NCBI RefSeq assembly: GCF_964355755.1 | Contig: NC_092674.1 | Coordinates: 27,022,001-27,082,000 of the forward strand | Length of the DNA: 60,000 nucleotides | Reading direction: 5' to 3' | DNA from: Antedon mediterranea | Lineage: Eukaryota; Echinodermata; Crinoidea; Comatulida; Antedonidae | Part shown: positions 47,847-59,645 of the stretch, one piece after another | How positions within the stretch are numbered: position 1 is the first letter of the stretch | Layout: each line of letters starts with the position of its first letter | Position numbers and translations under genes: made by a program | The notes under the pieces: model-generated | What the model saw: only the letters and a program-made list of their open reading frames with translations | The model's database searches: none | What the model was told of the DNA's origin: nothing

Positions 47847-48140
47847 ATTCTGACACTCTCTATCCTCGGTGTTTGGGGCCCCTAATGCCAATTTACACAG
47901 ATGAGCGGAGACCCCAGATTAAAGGGGCTCCAGAGCAAGACCCAGAAAAGGATAACAAATTCTGACACTCTCTATCCTCAGTGTTTGGGGCCCTTAATGC
48001 CAATTTACACAGATGAGCAGGGCCCCCAGACTAAATAGGCTTCAGAGTAGGGCCCAGAAAAAAGAAATAAAATTCTGACACTCTCTATCCTCAGTGTTTG
48101 AGGAAGGCCCTTAATGCTAATTTACACAGATGAGCGGTAA
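47847..48140. repeat. Tandem repeat, about 112-bp unit, three copies
   Basis: Copies start at 47847, 47959 and 48072 with ATTCTGACACTCTCTATCCT. Each contains GGCCCTTAATGCCAATTTAC followed by ACAGATGAGC. That second part is the left arm of the family B foldback element that ends at 48298, so part of a mobile element arm has been amplified. A partial copy may precede at about 47814. Confidence 0.75.
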
Positions 48141-48298
48141 CGGTAGGCAGAAAATCATGTGATTATCCCATGCAGAATCTGTATCCGCTCAACCACTCAT
48201 CCGCTCCGCATTTAGTGAGTGGTCAGAAATAACATAGATTCTATATTGTTGTTTTCCGCTTATCTCTACCGCTTGTTTTGTGTAAATTGGCCCTTAGG
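48105..48298. mobile_element. Foldback MITE, family B, copy 2
   Basis: Left arm GCTAATTTACACAGATGAGC then GGTAACGGTAGGCAGAAAA; right arm inverted reads GGCCAATTTACACAAAACAA then GCGGTAGAGATAAGCGGAAA. An inner ACATAGATTCTATAT matches, inverted, the inner part of the copy at 13468. Length is about 194 bp in both. Confidence 0.65.
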
Positions 48299-51015
48299 GT
48301 ACCAAAACCAGGGGCCTTATTCCGCTGGATTACACCACTGCACACAATCCTCAAGAATTGTTTTTCTTTCTTTTAATATCCACTTTAATTTTGTTGTCAA
48401 AAAACCAGGTAGCTAACCAGTTGAATGACCTTATAATTGAATTATGAAAACAGATATGATTTTGTGGTTTGAAATTAAACCTATAGACTATTAGCATCAA
48501 GCTGGTCAACATATGCCGACAACTACACTTTGTTCAAGAGACAATTACTTGTTGTTTAAAGTCATCATGCTTTTGTAATTACAATTTCCATTTTTTTAAT
48601 TGTACTACAGATAAAGAAACGATGGTCTGAAAATAGTTTTTCCATATTGGTTTAAGGAAAAGAGTTATTTGACTTTTGTCGAGTGTATTTTAATTGAGAA
48701 TGAATCTGTATAAAAGTAGCAAATGCTTTGAATAAAGATCTTAATCAAATTGCGTAGGCTTTTATATGTTTTTAGATAGTAATCACAATCTATTAATTTC
48801 ACTTTGAAACCATAATAAAACATACATTCTAAGATTACGTCAAACCTATCACATTGTGTTTCTAAAGTAAAGCCTTCTGATTGGCTGTTTGAAATTGACA
48901 GATCTTTCTTACAAGTTTCTGATTGATCATACAACATGTGAGGTCATCACTATACTCTAAACAAGGAAGCTATGTGCCCCGAATCAGTATTATAAAATAT
49001 TATCCATCTCACTGTAGCTTTTGTATTAAACCCTGCATATAGTACTTTGATACAAAAATAGATGCAGTAGGTGGTACTATTAGTAATAATATTATGCGGT
49101 TTTCTTTAAAAGGATTGAAGGTAGCTTGAATCTATGGCTAGTCCCATGTGGTCTGACTAAGACACAGGTTTTACAGCTAGCCCCCACTTCCTGTTAGCTA
49201 CATTGAAATTACACCAATTTGCCTCTATTAGACCACAGATGGGAGCCGTGGGAAATATATATATATTCTGTGGCTAGCAAAAACATTGTTAGCTATAAAT
49301 TTATTTGTAATTAATTTATGATTTTGATATTAAAAAGTTAAAAATGGATTTCTGTATATAATATTTCAATTTAATTTGTTTCAAATTGAAAGAAAATTAA
49401 ATCCTAAAACCCAGTAAATCCTTAGAGAAGACGATAGAGACGATATATATTATTGACGTCAGATGCTTATAAAACGGTCTGAGAATCCTGTTGTAGCATG
49501 ATTATTACTATAACGTTACATTTCTAATAGAATTATAGATTTACTAAGTTTGTTTGAAACAAAAAGAAATAAAAGATATAATACTCCTGGGTCTCAAAGA
49601 TATCATGTGGTCAAACAAAACTAAAGATATTCTTTAATTAGAATAAATTTGATTTATTGGGTTTATTACCTTATTTGGTATGTTGTCTAAAAAGTTTTTG
49701 ATCAGGATATCAGCTTTCCTATCTCATTATTCAAATGAATCATATTATTTTCAATGAACTTGAATGAGTTTGAGTCTATGTTCTATTTTGTGAATTGATC
49801 GATTTGAGATTGTGTACTTAGTTGGCTCATATGAATTTAAGTGCATTGCAAAACTTACGGGGAAACAAGTTTACTCCTAAATTATCATAATAAATGAATC
49901 TCCTCCTATTTCTAGGTACTGTACTACTGTACCTATAGTAGTATCATACTATATATCATTTTTTCTTCTTCAGTGAAATTTTCTTGAAATCTTTGTTTCC
50001 ACACTAAATTTGAGCAGGTATCTAAAACAAAGATTTCATAATAACATTTAGTGTGTATTTTATTTCAGTTTTTTCCTATTCACTTCCTAATTTTCTTATA
50101 ATATTTAATTTAAATGAAAGTTTTTATTATTAGTTTTTAGTGACAACTAAACAGTAGGACATATCAAGGATAAAAGGAAATGTTGCTATTAAACAAGTTG
50201 TAAATATTGAAGTCATTCCAAGTTCATTGTTTTGGAACAAACCTCTTTTGTTACCCAGTAAATTTCTTCTTACAATCTTCACTAACTTTTTTTTTATAGA
50301 CTTTTATTTCAGTTTCTTATGAGATAAAATAATCAGAACTTTAAGATTTTATTCCAAAATGTTATGACTGTCAATGCTATTTATATACAATATTAGGCCA
50401 ATTGAATACTTCTAAATTGTGAGTACTGTAGTTTTGTTAAAACATTTAAAAATGTATTAAAAATATAGGTAGTGTATCATATGCAAAAATATAATTACAT
50501 TACAGTTTAACCAAAACCTGTTTAATATAGTAATTTAGGTATTGAATGTTTACTGTAGTGGAATTTTGTTGACTGCTATAAGTATTATAATTTTATTTAT
50601 CAACAACATAATAATTGGTTAATTCCCTCACTCATGCTGCATTTTTTTCCCTTTTTTTTGTTGTTAGATAAATGTAGTTGAATCATATTCACAATCACTG
50701 GTTGATACATAGGTATATGTTGTGCTACTAGAACACTTTATTTTCACATCAATGTTCAACCTTTTAATGTATTGTTCTATTTATAGCTAGCTGTTTAATT
50801 TGGGCCTTTAGTAGGTGATGAAATGCTTTTGACAACAAACTGTAGTATGCATGCTGAAATAACATTGTCTGTAGCATAAATTGAACTTATGCAAGGCAGT
50901 ATATTTTTATCTCTTTTCTCAAGCCAAAAACATTTTCTATTCCTTATATATGATGGGTACTAAGCTAGTCTTCTATAATTAACATTGAAATATATTAAAT
51001 GTTCTCAAGAAAGCT

Positions 51016-51353
51016 ACTTAAGTGGAATTAAACAAAACCTGCTTATGTCGCGAGAAAATTGAAGATAGCCATAATTGAAATCACTTATTATTGAATCTAG
51101 TAGAACGTAATAGTAGTACTGCTCTATAGTATGGTGTCTCATTTAAAATAAAAGTTGAACTACAGTATTTGAATCATTTAACTACTTAAGTGGAATCAAG
51201 TAGAACTTAGTACTGCTTACATATAATAAAACTAAAAATAGTGAAATCACTTACATACTTAAGTGGAATCAAGTAGAAGTTGTTTGAAGTATTTTGACAT
51301 CAAAGTTCAACAAAAAGTATATTCAAATGTTAACTTAAGTGGAATCACATGGA
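51016..51353. repeat. Four spaced direct repeats of ACTTAAGTGGAATCA
   Basis: ACTTAAGTGGAAT recurs at 51016, 51184, 51257 and 51333. The middle two continue CAAGTAGAA, and the intervening sequence shares TAGTACTGCT and GAAATCACTTA. It is an irregular array with spacings of about 75-170 bp. Confidence 0.6.
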
Positions 51354-51376
51354 TAACGTTAAGACTTAAAGACTTA

Positions 51377-52094
51377 GGGCCTGTTCGTAGGGGTTGAAAA
51401 TACCAGCTTATTCCCGATTTCCGTTCGCGTGATCCAATTAACTTTTGCCTCATAGGCTACAAAAAATTCGAGGTAAAATGTTCACCAAATTTGCAGGTTA
51501 TTTCAGCGATAATCCAATTATACTCGGCCTTCGAGGATTATAAATCTCCGATAGAGGCAATGTGTCAAATTTTGACAAACGTTCGCTGCCTAGGCCAGTC
51601 ATTTCTCCTACGAAGCTCTTCCATACACGCTTCGAGAGCGATCGTCAGCTGGTGCTGTCCTTGTTGGTGTAGACCGCTTAGTAGGCCTAGCTGGTCGGGG
51701 AGCCGCTGGTCGGTGGTGTTTCCGTCGTGTAACATTGGGCTCAAATTCTTCGTCAATGAGTAAAATAATGGTCGTCAGGAGAAGGCATATTTCGGCAGGA
51801 TTATCGGCGTTAAGAGGCATAAGGTTTGTCGCAAGGATAAGCAGTGTAAAAGGTAGCAAGTAATTGTTATTGTAAAGAAAGATCGTGAGTAAAAAATATA
51901 CAACACGAAACTAGCGTGCGAAAATGGGGTCGTAGGTTGTAAAGACAACTGACCTTAAAACGTAATTTCCGGTTTGTGATTCGTCGATTAAGCATTTAAG
52001 CGGTTAAATATTTCAAGTACGAACAACGCTCAATTTATAACCCGAGGCATGGGTGAAATTAAGCGCTTATTTTAACCACCGTACGAACACGACC
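51377..52094. mobile_element. Harbinger-like non-autonomous DNA transposon (718 bp)
   Basis: The left end GGGCCTGTTCGTAGGGGTTG and the inverted right end GGTCGTGTTCGTACGGTGGT match over about 26 bp, allowing one indel. TTA flanks both sides (51374-51376 and 52095-52097), the 3-bp target typical of PIF/Harbinger, whose ends also commonly begin GGGCCTGTT. Minus-strand frames inside (51565-51859) encode an Asp/Glu stretch followed by Arg-rich sequence (IDEEFEPN, RRKHHRP), faintly like the start of a Harbinger transposase. They are broken, and no DDE nuclease is present. Confidence 0.7.
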
Positions 52095-53164
52095 TTAAGT
52101 GTAATTAACTAATTTGAAGAGTCATATTTTAGCTCCTATTGTGTCATCAAGGTTATCTTTGACTTCGTGCAACATGAAATAAATGTGTCTAAAAGAAATA
52201 AATCTCAATCTGAAATTGTAAGACCATAAATTAAATGATCTTTGTGTCTGTCAAATTTACTGTCATCACAGAATCACTGGCATACATCCAATATGGAAAG
52301 GAAAATAAAGTACCTTGAAAAAATGATGGACAATTTAAAGATGTTAATTCAAGATACAGTAGTATGATAGTAAAAATATCAGCCCCATGGGTGTTTTCTG
52401 ATGTAGTTTAAAAACTTCGCAAGTATTTCCAGTCGTTTTGATACTCTATGTATACAGGATGGGTACATGCATATTGCATATATCTCAGATGTAGTTTATT
52501 TTGCTTTTCTTTTTTTGCTTTTCCAATAGTTTAAAAGTATATCATAGTAAATGTAACAGTTTCAATCTTAACTACACTTTACCCCAATGGGCTATAAGAA
52601 GTTCACAAAGTTATCATCAACATAAATACTTTTGTCTCATAAATAAAACAATGAGGAAAATAAATAAATCACAAGCAAACAAGTACAATCCTCACACATT
52701 CTTTGCTCCCAACCCATATTTTTCTATAACCACATTGTACACATAGTTAAATAATTCAACTTCCAATGCAAACATACTGCCCTTATAAATTCCACCACAA
52801 CCTAAGTCATTTCTTTCTCATCACTTCTATTTGAACCACAATGGAGATGTCTTTCTCAAGGCTGTCAATTTGGGGGTAGTTTAGGCCCCTAGCAGAGGAC
52901 TATGACCTTAATACATGTACTGTGTGTTTATACCAGTTACTGGTATGATACCCCCCACTTGTCCTGATGAAATAAACAAGTAAATGATTACTTTGCTAAC
53001 TACACCGCAACTGCTTGGTATTGACAGCTTAAGTGTGTTTTACCTAGTTCTGATCTTGTTCCTCTTTAGTCATATTTAATCAGCTTCTTCTGTAATAGTA
53101 TGCGACTGACTTGTGACATACATTTTTAATGTTCTAATATTTAATAAAAAACATCAAATTAAAG

Positions 53165-53580
53165 CACCTCAAAACTTGTTTCTTCTAATTTATCTCTGTT
53201 TCTCACATTTTTTTCAAGACATTCTATACTTTTTTTCTTATTCTGTTTCTCAATTTCTTAATATTTTCCAATACATTCTTCTTGTCATTTCTATCTGTTT
53301 TCTACTTTCTTTTATATTTAAAAAAAAGCATTCTTTAATTTTCTTATTATTTCTATCTTTCTCACTTTCTTTCACACTTTTTCAAAACTTTCATGTCTTT
53401 CTTTTTCTCACTTTTTTTGTCACAATTTTCTTTCCTTAAAACATTTCCTCTTTTCTTTCTTTCCATTCTTGAATCTTTACTTCTTTTTGCTTTACTTTCT
53501 TTTCACTTGGACTCTGTTTCCCAAATTTTTTGTACATTCTCTATCAATCATACCTCCTTTTCCCCCTTTTTATATCCTCA
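53165..53580. repeat. Polypyrimidine (T/C) low-complexity tract
   Basis: About 415 bp almost without purine runs on the plus strand, with loose repeats of TTTCTCACTTTCTTT. The 108-residue Phe/Leu/Ser-rich frame through it simply reflects the composition. Confidence 0.8.
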
Positions 53581-53837
53581 TTCTGTCATTTCAGAGGTCA
53601 ATTGAAATTGATTGACGACAAGTCTGTTTTGACAAAATAATTTGATTTAAGTCCAAACAAGAAGAGGATTAACAGCCTTTAATTACACTGAATGGCGACA
53701 CCAAGGTGTGTATATTACTGTGGTTTGGTTTACGGGGATGGACTAGACCAAAAGAAAACGCTTCTTTGGCATAGGGTTGTAATTATAAGCACTATCTATG
53801 CAGAGTAATTGCCACTTACAGTTTTAACTACTTTTAT

Positions 53838-54380
53838 GATGACTACTTAGAGAGTAGGGTCAACATATTCAGCATAAACACTAGTTTTACTGAAATTCTC
53901 ATTTCACTAACAATGACTTGAAATAGTTTTCAAGTGGGGAAAGAATAGGGGAGGGGATAGAAGGATGGATGATTTTTAGGGTTAGGGGGTGTCAGATTCA
54001 TGCAACACCAACGCTTGTATTCTTCAATTATTGATGACTACTTAGAGAGTAGGGTCAACATATTCAGCATAAACACTAGTTTTACTGAAATTCTCATTTC
54101 ACTAACAATGACTTGAAATAGTTTTCAAGTGGGGAAAGAATAGGGGGAGGGGGTAGAAGGATGGATGATTTTTAGGGTTAGGGGGTGTCAGATTCATGCA
54201 ACACCAACGCTTCTATTCTTCAATTATTGATGACTACTTAGAGAGTAGGGTCAACATATTCAGCAACTCAATGCTCCAAGTCATTTCACGAACAATGAAT
54301 TGAAGTAGTTTTGTGTTGAGCGTGGGAGTGGGATAGAGGGTGGGGGTTGGGATAGAAGGCGGGGGTCCTTCAATTATTTA
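53838..54380. repeat. Tandem triplication, unit about 195 bp
   Basis: GATGACTACTTAGAGAGTAG opens copies at 53838, 54033 and 54229. The first two are nearly identical over the whole unit. The third diverges after CAACATATTCAGCA but keeps the G-rich part (GTGGGATAGAGGGTGGGGGT) and CCTTCAATTATT. Near-identity of the first two suggests a recent duplication. Confidence 0.88.
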
Positions 54381-55389
54381 GTGACACACTTCATCAGTCA
54401 AGTACAGTATAATATCGTTACCTTTTCCAAATAATTCACTGTAGAAGCATGGCTGTGTATGTGATCTTACTATGAGCAACTACCTAGATATCACCAACAA
54501 TCGTATTCATTTTGGTACTGAACAGAATATAATAATTCAGTTACAGGGCATAAAGGTCATCATTATGATATCATCTAATCCTAAATTCACATCATAAAAA
54601 GCGTTCAGATATTACTTTTGAATTTCGGTTGGCAGAAAACAGTTTAAGACCTTGGGATTATAGAGGGACAGCTTTATAATAGATGAACTGATAGCCAAAT
54701 GGTGATATATATCATCTCAGTATATATCTATATAAGTGAATTTGACATACAAATTTAAGATGACCTCGGCTGATCATGGTTTCCTTCTGTGTGTCGATTT
54801 TGAAACTTTATAAAACAAATTTATATTAAAGTAGAGTAGGTGAAACGTAATTGACAAACTGCAACGCACTGTACTACACTGATGCAATGCAAGAAATGCC
54901 AAAATGCTTTGTAGGCATCTACTATATTTGGTTCTCTGATATGAGCCTAGCTTTCAACAGACTAATGCTTAAACTGGGGTAGCACAATATTTGAAAAATA
55001 GTACAATGACGTACGTGTGAACTAGTGAAATGTTCGTCTTCAATGAATTAATCGAGTTATTGCATGCGAATACATGACGATACGCAACGGTGGCTAGACT
55101 CACTGTCTGTGTTTTGTTGTGGTGTACGTAATTGCAAGAAGCTCTAATGTCAAACATTATACAATTATAATGAATATGATGATTAATTAGTACAAGAAAG
55201 CACATTGTTTATAATCAAGACAAGTTGTACGCAAGTATTACTCACTTATTTCATCACGCTATTCACTTTCTTAGCCTTGCGTTTAATACTTCTATGTAAC
55301 TCATAAGAGGCAGCCATTTAGGGCCATCCCTGGGTAATATTTTGATATACAGTATTTTTAGACTCCTCTGTGTTGTGGTTGTAGACTCA

Positions 55390-56002
55390 ATAGCTAGGTT
55401 CACATTCAGAAATTATCGTGAGTTTCTTTATCATGATGTTCAATGTGAACCTGCAGGAAGTCGTTAACGTGATCTTGGATATCACGTTAATTCCGACTAA
55501 CGTGCTCTCGGAGAGCACGTTAATTATCACGATCTTACGAAGTTATCATGATGAGAGACGAAATTCAACCAATCAGTGCTTGGTTGCTAATCGGGTGATG
55601 TATGGGTCATCGACCCAACCGGAAGCCGACGACTCCAACAACAACAACAATAATTTTGACAGCGCGTTATATTCTTCTTGACGTCTCCATCTTTCAACCA
55701 AGCAAGCTGCAATACATTCTTTTTATTTTATCGCAATCTTTCGTCCAATTTTTTTTTAAATCTTCGGATAACTGCTGTATAAAACTGAACTCGCGCAACG
55801 CGAACAACAACAAACCAACAAACAAGCTACCGCACCACGTCACACACCATGTTGTCAACGTTTGACCTCTGTCACGCAACATTGCACCTCATTAGCATAC
55901 TTATATCATGATATCCAATTCTATGTGACCGCTCTTCCTGCTAACGTGATATTCAATATCACGATACGAGAGCACGATAAAATCTTATGTGAACGTGGCT
56001 AT
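55390..56002. mobile_element. Foldback element of about 0.6 kb
   Basis: The left end ATAGCTAGGTTCACATTCAG pairs with the inverted right end ATAGCCACGTTCACATAAGA. Both arms continue with TTATCGTG and carry blocks built on AACGTGAT...ATCACGTTA. The left arm contains nested palindromes (AACGTGCTCTCGGAGAGCAC). The centre (about 55560-55880) is unrelated noncoding sequence. No target duplication is clear. Confidence 0.6.
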
Positions 56003-58141
56003 TGTGTCAATTCAAACCTCTAGTATTATTCAATGCTATCATTTGGAATGGATTGCGTTTTCTTCACTTTTGTCCAATTTTTCAGTAACAACAACTATTC
56101 TAACTTTACTTTTCTACCACTTTCTGAACTGTTATTCTCAAAGTTCTTGGATAACATGTCGAGATTGGGCGCTAACATTTTGAAAGAACATCTAGGTTAC
56201 TGTAACGGGTTCATTATTCAAGTCTGCCATTCAATTAACAGGATAATTGTATATTTATACTACTAAAACGAATTACGGTATTGGCAAAAGTTATGATTTA
56301 GAAGCGAAACATATGATACAGGCATTTATCTTATTGTCAGTCACTGTTTACAAAGACTAAGAACTAGAACAAGAACTTTAACCAACTTTAATCTTGTGAA
56401 ATAATAAATATTGTATTGTTTTAAGTGGAGTATTGGAACAATTGTTATCATCTGTACTGTAACCTTGGGTTCTTTGAGGCAAATTTGCTGTATTTTACAT
56501 TTGATTAGACACTCATCAATCCTCTGGAGGCCTATTCTGGATACTTTGTATTGTTTTTATAAAATAATATCATCAGTTGAAACCAATTATCAGTGCCACT
56601 TCCGAAGGCGATGAAGCAGAACAAAAGTTTTATTCTCAAAACTGGTTTGACAAAACATTAACCTACTTGTTTAAACCCAGAAGTTTCTCTTAAGTTTTAG
56701 CATCCCATTCTTGCAACTTGATTGGTTGAATAAACAAGTTGGAAATGTGGTTGATTGGTCCTGTTTGTTAACAAATGTTTAGCATAATCATGAATATTCA
56801 TCTATCCTGGTAATATTGTATGAAATAAAGTTTAACTCTAGATTTTATGCTTACTTACAATTTAGCATGATCTTTTTTCAGATTTTTGTAGAATTTTACT
56901 TAATACAGTATTCATCAAAGTAAGAAGTTTAAAGGCCTTGTGAAAAACACCAATATGGTGATTCAAGTGTTACATCCGTTTTTAAATAAAGTTGTTTCCA
57001 TTTATGTTTTTTTTATTGCTATTAACTCATTCCCACAACATGTTTTTATCTTTTTTGTTATTCTTTTTAAGCATTTCAGTCTGTGCTACTGTAGTTTTTT
57101 TTCTTACCGTTGCCTTTCAACAGAAAGAAAATTTTAAAAATCAAACCACTGAGACAGTTAGTGTATACTTTGTTGTATTCATACGATATGATTCCAATTT
57201 AATTAAGAAGTTTTATTTGAGCTAGAAAATGCAAACTCATTTTTGACATTTTACAGCATACTTTATATGAGTTAACAAATGTACACAGTATAAAATATTC
57301 AATTTGAAATCAGGCATTAAATTAAATTATATATGATTATATTAATTTAAATATGTTTGATCGAATTATGTAAAGGAAATTAAAAGTTACATTTAATTTG
57401 TTTGAACAAATGTTTGTTAAGGTTTCCAAGATTTAATATCATTTATTCATAGCATTATATACATGTTGTACATTGATGAATTTAGAACTGTTTAGTTCTT
57501 TTCATATTTAAGGTGGGGATGGAGGTGGTGGGTGGGGTTGGGGGCCACTAGGTGGGGTTTTAGTCTTCTTTTTTTTTTAACCTTGTAATATTTAGCACAA
57601 GTATGCCAATCATTAGTAAAGGTTATAAAAATTAACTTGTTGTTTGTTATTTTTTCTGTTAACGAAAAAGCCACGCTAAGGAGTCCCTTAGGGATCATTG
57701 GGATGAAGCCAAAGGATTGGGAACTCTCAGACACCAACAACACCTGGCGTGATAGGGGTTATAAGGGTGGATGCATCCTACTCCACATCCAATGACTAGT
57801 TATGCCAAACGTACATTCTCTATCTCTATCCAGAGCATCCTGATTACAAACTACTGCAGGCTATTTGGGAGGCCTAGATTTGGAAGGCCTAGATTTGGAA
57901 GTCAGCCATAACACAAGGACTAATTTGTATCTATCTTTAAAGATGAAGGACGATGGACAACTTTTTTTCCACAATCATGCCAATCAAATTAAGTTTTTTT
58001 ATAGAGGGCAGCAGAACTATTTTATCACAATTACAGTAAACTTGAAAGTAGCAATTTTTTGTTCTACTGTCCCAGAATTGTTAAAAAGTACTTTGTCTGG
58101 CCCTGTCCCTAATTTTGGGGTTGTCTCATAAATTCTGTTTC

Positions 58142-58200
58142 TTGCTTAGCTTACCTGGATAAACTGATATAAACCTTTCCCGCTCGAAGAAAGAGAACAT
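58142..58200 (+). repeat. Relic DIRS terminus
   Basis: TTAGCTTACCTGGATAAAC, then a patch like AACCTTTCCCGCTCGAAGAA, aligns with the DIRS inverted repeat (CTGCTTACCTGGATAAACCC ... CCCTTTTCCACGAAG). No coding part follows. Confidence 0.45.
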
Positions 58201-59534
58201 AACTTAAAAGCAATGAAACATTTTGAGAGCCCCTTCAAGATAGGAGAATCATACCTTTTTGCCTAGCATTTGGGTAGGTAATACCATTCCACATCACGCA
58301 TGTATTGGGAATTAGTCAAATTTTATTTTTAGCGATGAACCTATGACTATTTACTTAATGTGACATTTAGAAAGAAGCCAAAAACATCTTGTTTATGACA
58401 AATCCGATATTGATTGAAATAAGTGGTGTCGTCAAATTACTTGTACAAGTGTATACTGTCGTATTCTCATCGATCACAAACTTCTATATGGTTAAATAAA
58501 ACTGTATTAAGTGAAGCAATGTTTGTTATAGCGTAGGAGTTCATCTGTAGCTTTTGTACTTACAGGTGAATACCGCTGTACTTTCTATAGATGTCGGTAC
58601 GGTATTTCAACTAAGGAAGGTTTAAAAGAGTTCAAACTAATTATTTTTTTAATACACTTTGATATAAAAATAATTGTTTGATTTGACAAGAACTATCTTT
58701 TTACATAGTGCTTAAATTTTGTAAATACTGCGGAAGTGAAATGAGAAGAGAATTAAGAAATAATGACATAGACTCTACTGTTGATAATTAAACTTTAAAG
58801 CGACAAAATATTAATCGCTTGAATTTTATAGTTAAGGAAATAAAAAGATAGATAAATGTACACTCTGGGTGAACTGAATTCCACATTTAAAGTTTTTTTC
58901 TAAAGGATTTGTTTGTGTGGATGATTGCAATCTTTTAAAGTATACTTGTTGCCACTGGTGTCACTGTCACTACAGACGTGGTGATCTGCACTTAATGGTG
59001 ACCTTACCCCCGAATATGACCTTTCCATGTGGAGGTAGAGTGGGCTTACACAATATAACAGTAATAATGTTACGGAAATTCATCTGTCAACACTCAATTG
59101 AATAATATTGCATCCCTGTTAATTACCTACTCATCATGTAAACTGATACATCTATTTTTGTTAATGTTTGTTCTGCTTACTCCTTGTGTAAATGTCATTC
59201 ATTTAATTGGTTAGATTCATGCTACTGCTATGATGTCACTTATTTTTTATATGACAACTGTATTATCTAGTTTTGGATTTTATAATCTTTTTTTTTGGTA
59301 AATTAATCAAACTAGAAATCTTTTGGGTTTAAACTTCTGTGAAAGTGGATGGAAAAGTGCTTTTAAGATTGACACAAAGAAAAGAAAATTTAAAAAACAA
59401 ATGCAGACTACTGCTTTTCTGTATCTCTGCCATGAGATTTATATATTTATTTTCAGCATATTTCTAATGTTGCAGGTTCTAGTATAATTGTAAAACTTCC
59501 TATTTTTAAAATTCTGATTTTTTCCTCTCTTTAG

Positions 59535-59645
59535 CCCGAATTGGACGTTTTAAACTCCGTGGAGAACAAGTAGTCAATATGCTGAACAACACACCACCTA
59601 GGAAGAAAGGTTCCAAAAACTTCTTCAGATCTGTCCTTGGTCGAG
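59535..59645 (+). CDS. MICU-family protein, exon 3
   Basis: 111 bases entering in phase 1 after C of exon 2 and leaving in phase 1 at CGAG|GTACAG. The product reads PRIGRFKLRGEQVVNMLNNT followed by PPRKKGSKNFFRSVLGR. The pattern MLxxTPPxxKGSxxxFRxL is what vertebrate MICU3 shows just before the first EF-hand region; MICU2 has a more distant version and MICU1 a different one. The reading frame is intact across both junctions. The rest of the gene (EF-hands, C-terminus) lies beyond the window. Confidence 0.88.

Larger units (their letters stand above)
44093..59534 (+). other. Intron 2 of the MICU-like gene (about 15.4 kb)
   Basis: GTAAGT donor and TTTTTCCTCTCTTTAG acceptor. It holds family A copy 4, the 112-bp repeat and family B element (47847-48298), the ACTTAAGTGG repeats, the Harbinger-like element, the polypyrimidine tract, the 195-bp triplication, the foldback element at 55390 and a relic DIRS end. 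The stretches 44093-46535, 46690-47846, 48300-51015, 52100-53164, 54385-55389, 56003-58141 and 58200-59534 are AT-rich with no supportable gene. A G-rich patch at about 57511-57560 (GGTGGGTGGGGTTGGGGGCC) could form a quadruplex. Confidence 0.7.

Noticed and set aside
51491-51763. 90-codon plus-strand frame inside the Harbinger-like element
   Set aside because: It lies opposite the minus-strand frames that better fit a transposase head, and has no motif of its own.
53113-53605. Phe/Leu/Ser-rich frames resembling membrane proteins
   Set aside because: They come from a polypyrimidine tract. TTT, CTT and TCT codons give apparent hydrophobic segments without any family motif.
57650-57745. Possible structured RNA or tRNA-like stretch (GGAGTCCCTTAGGGATC)
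   Set aside because: Only a short palindrome. No cloverleaf or other known fold.
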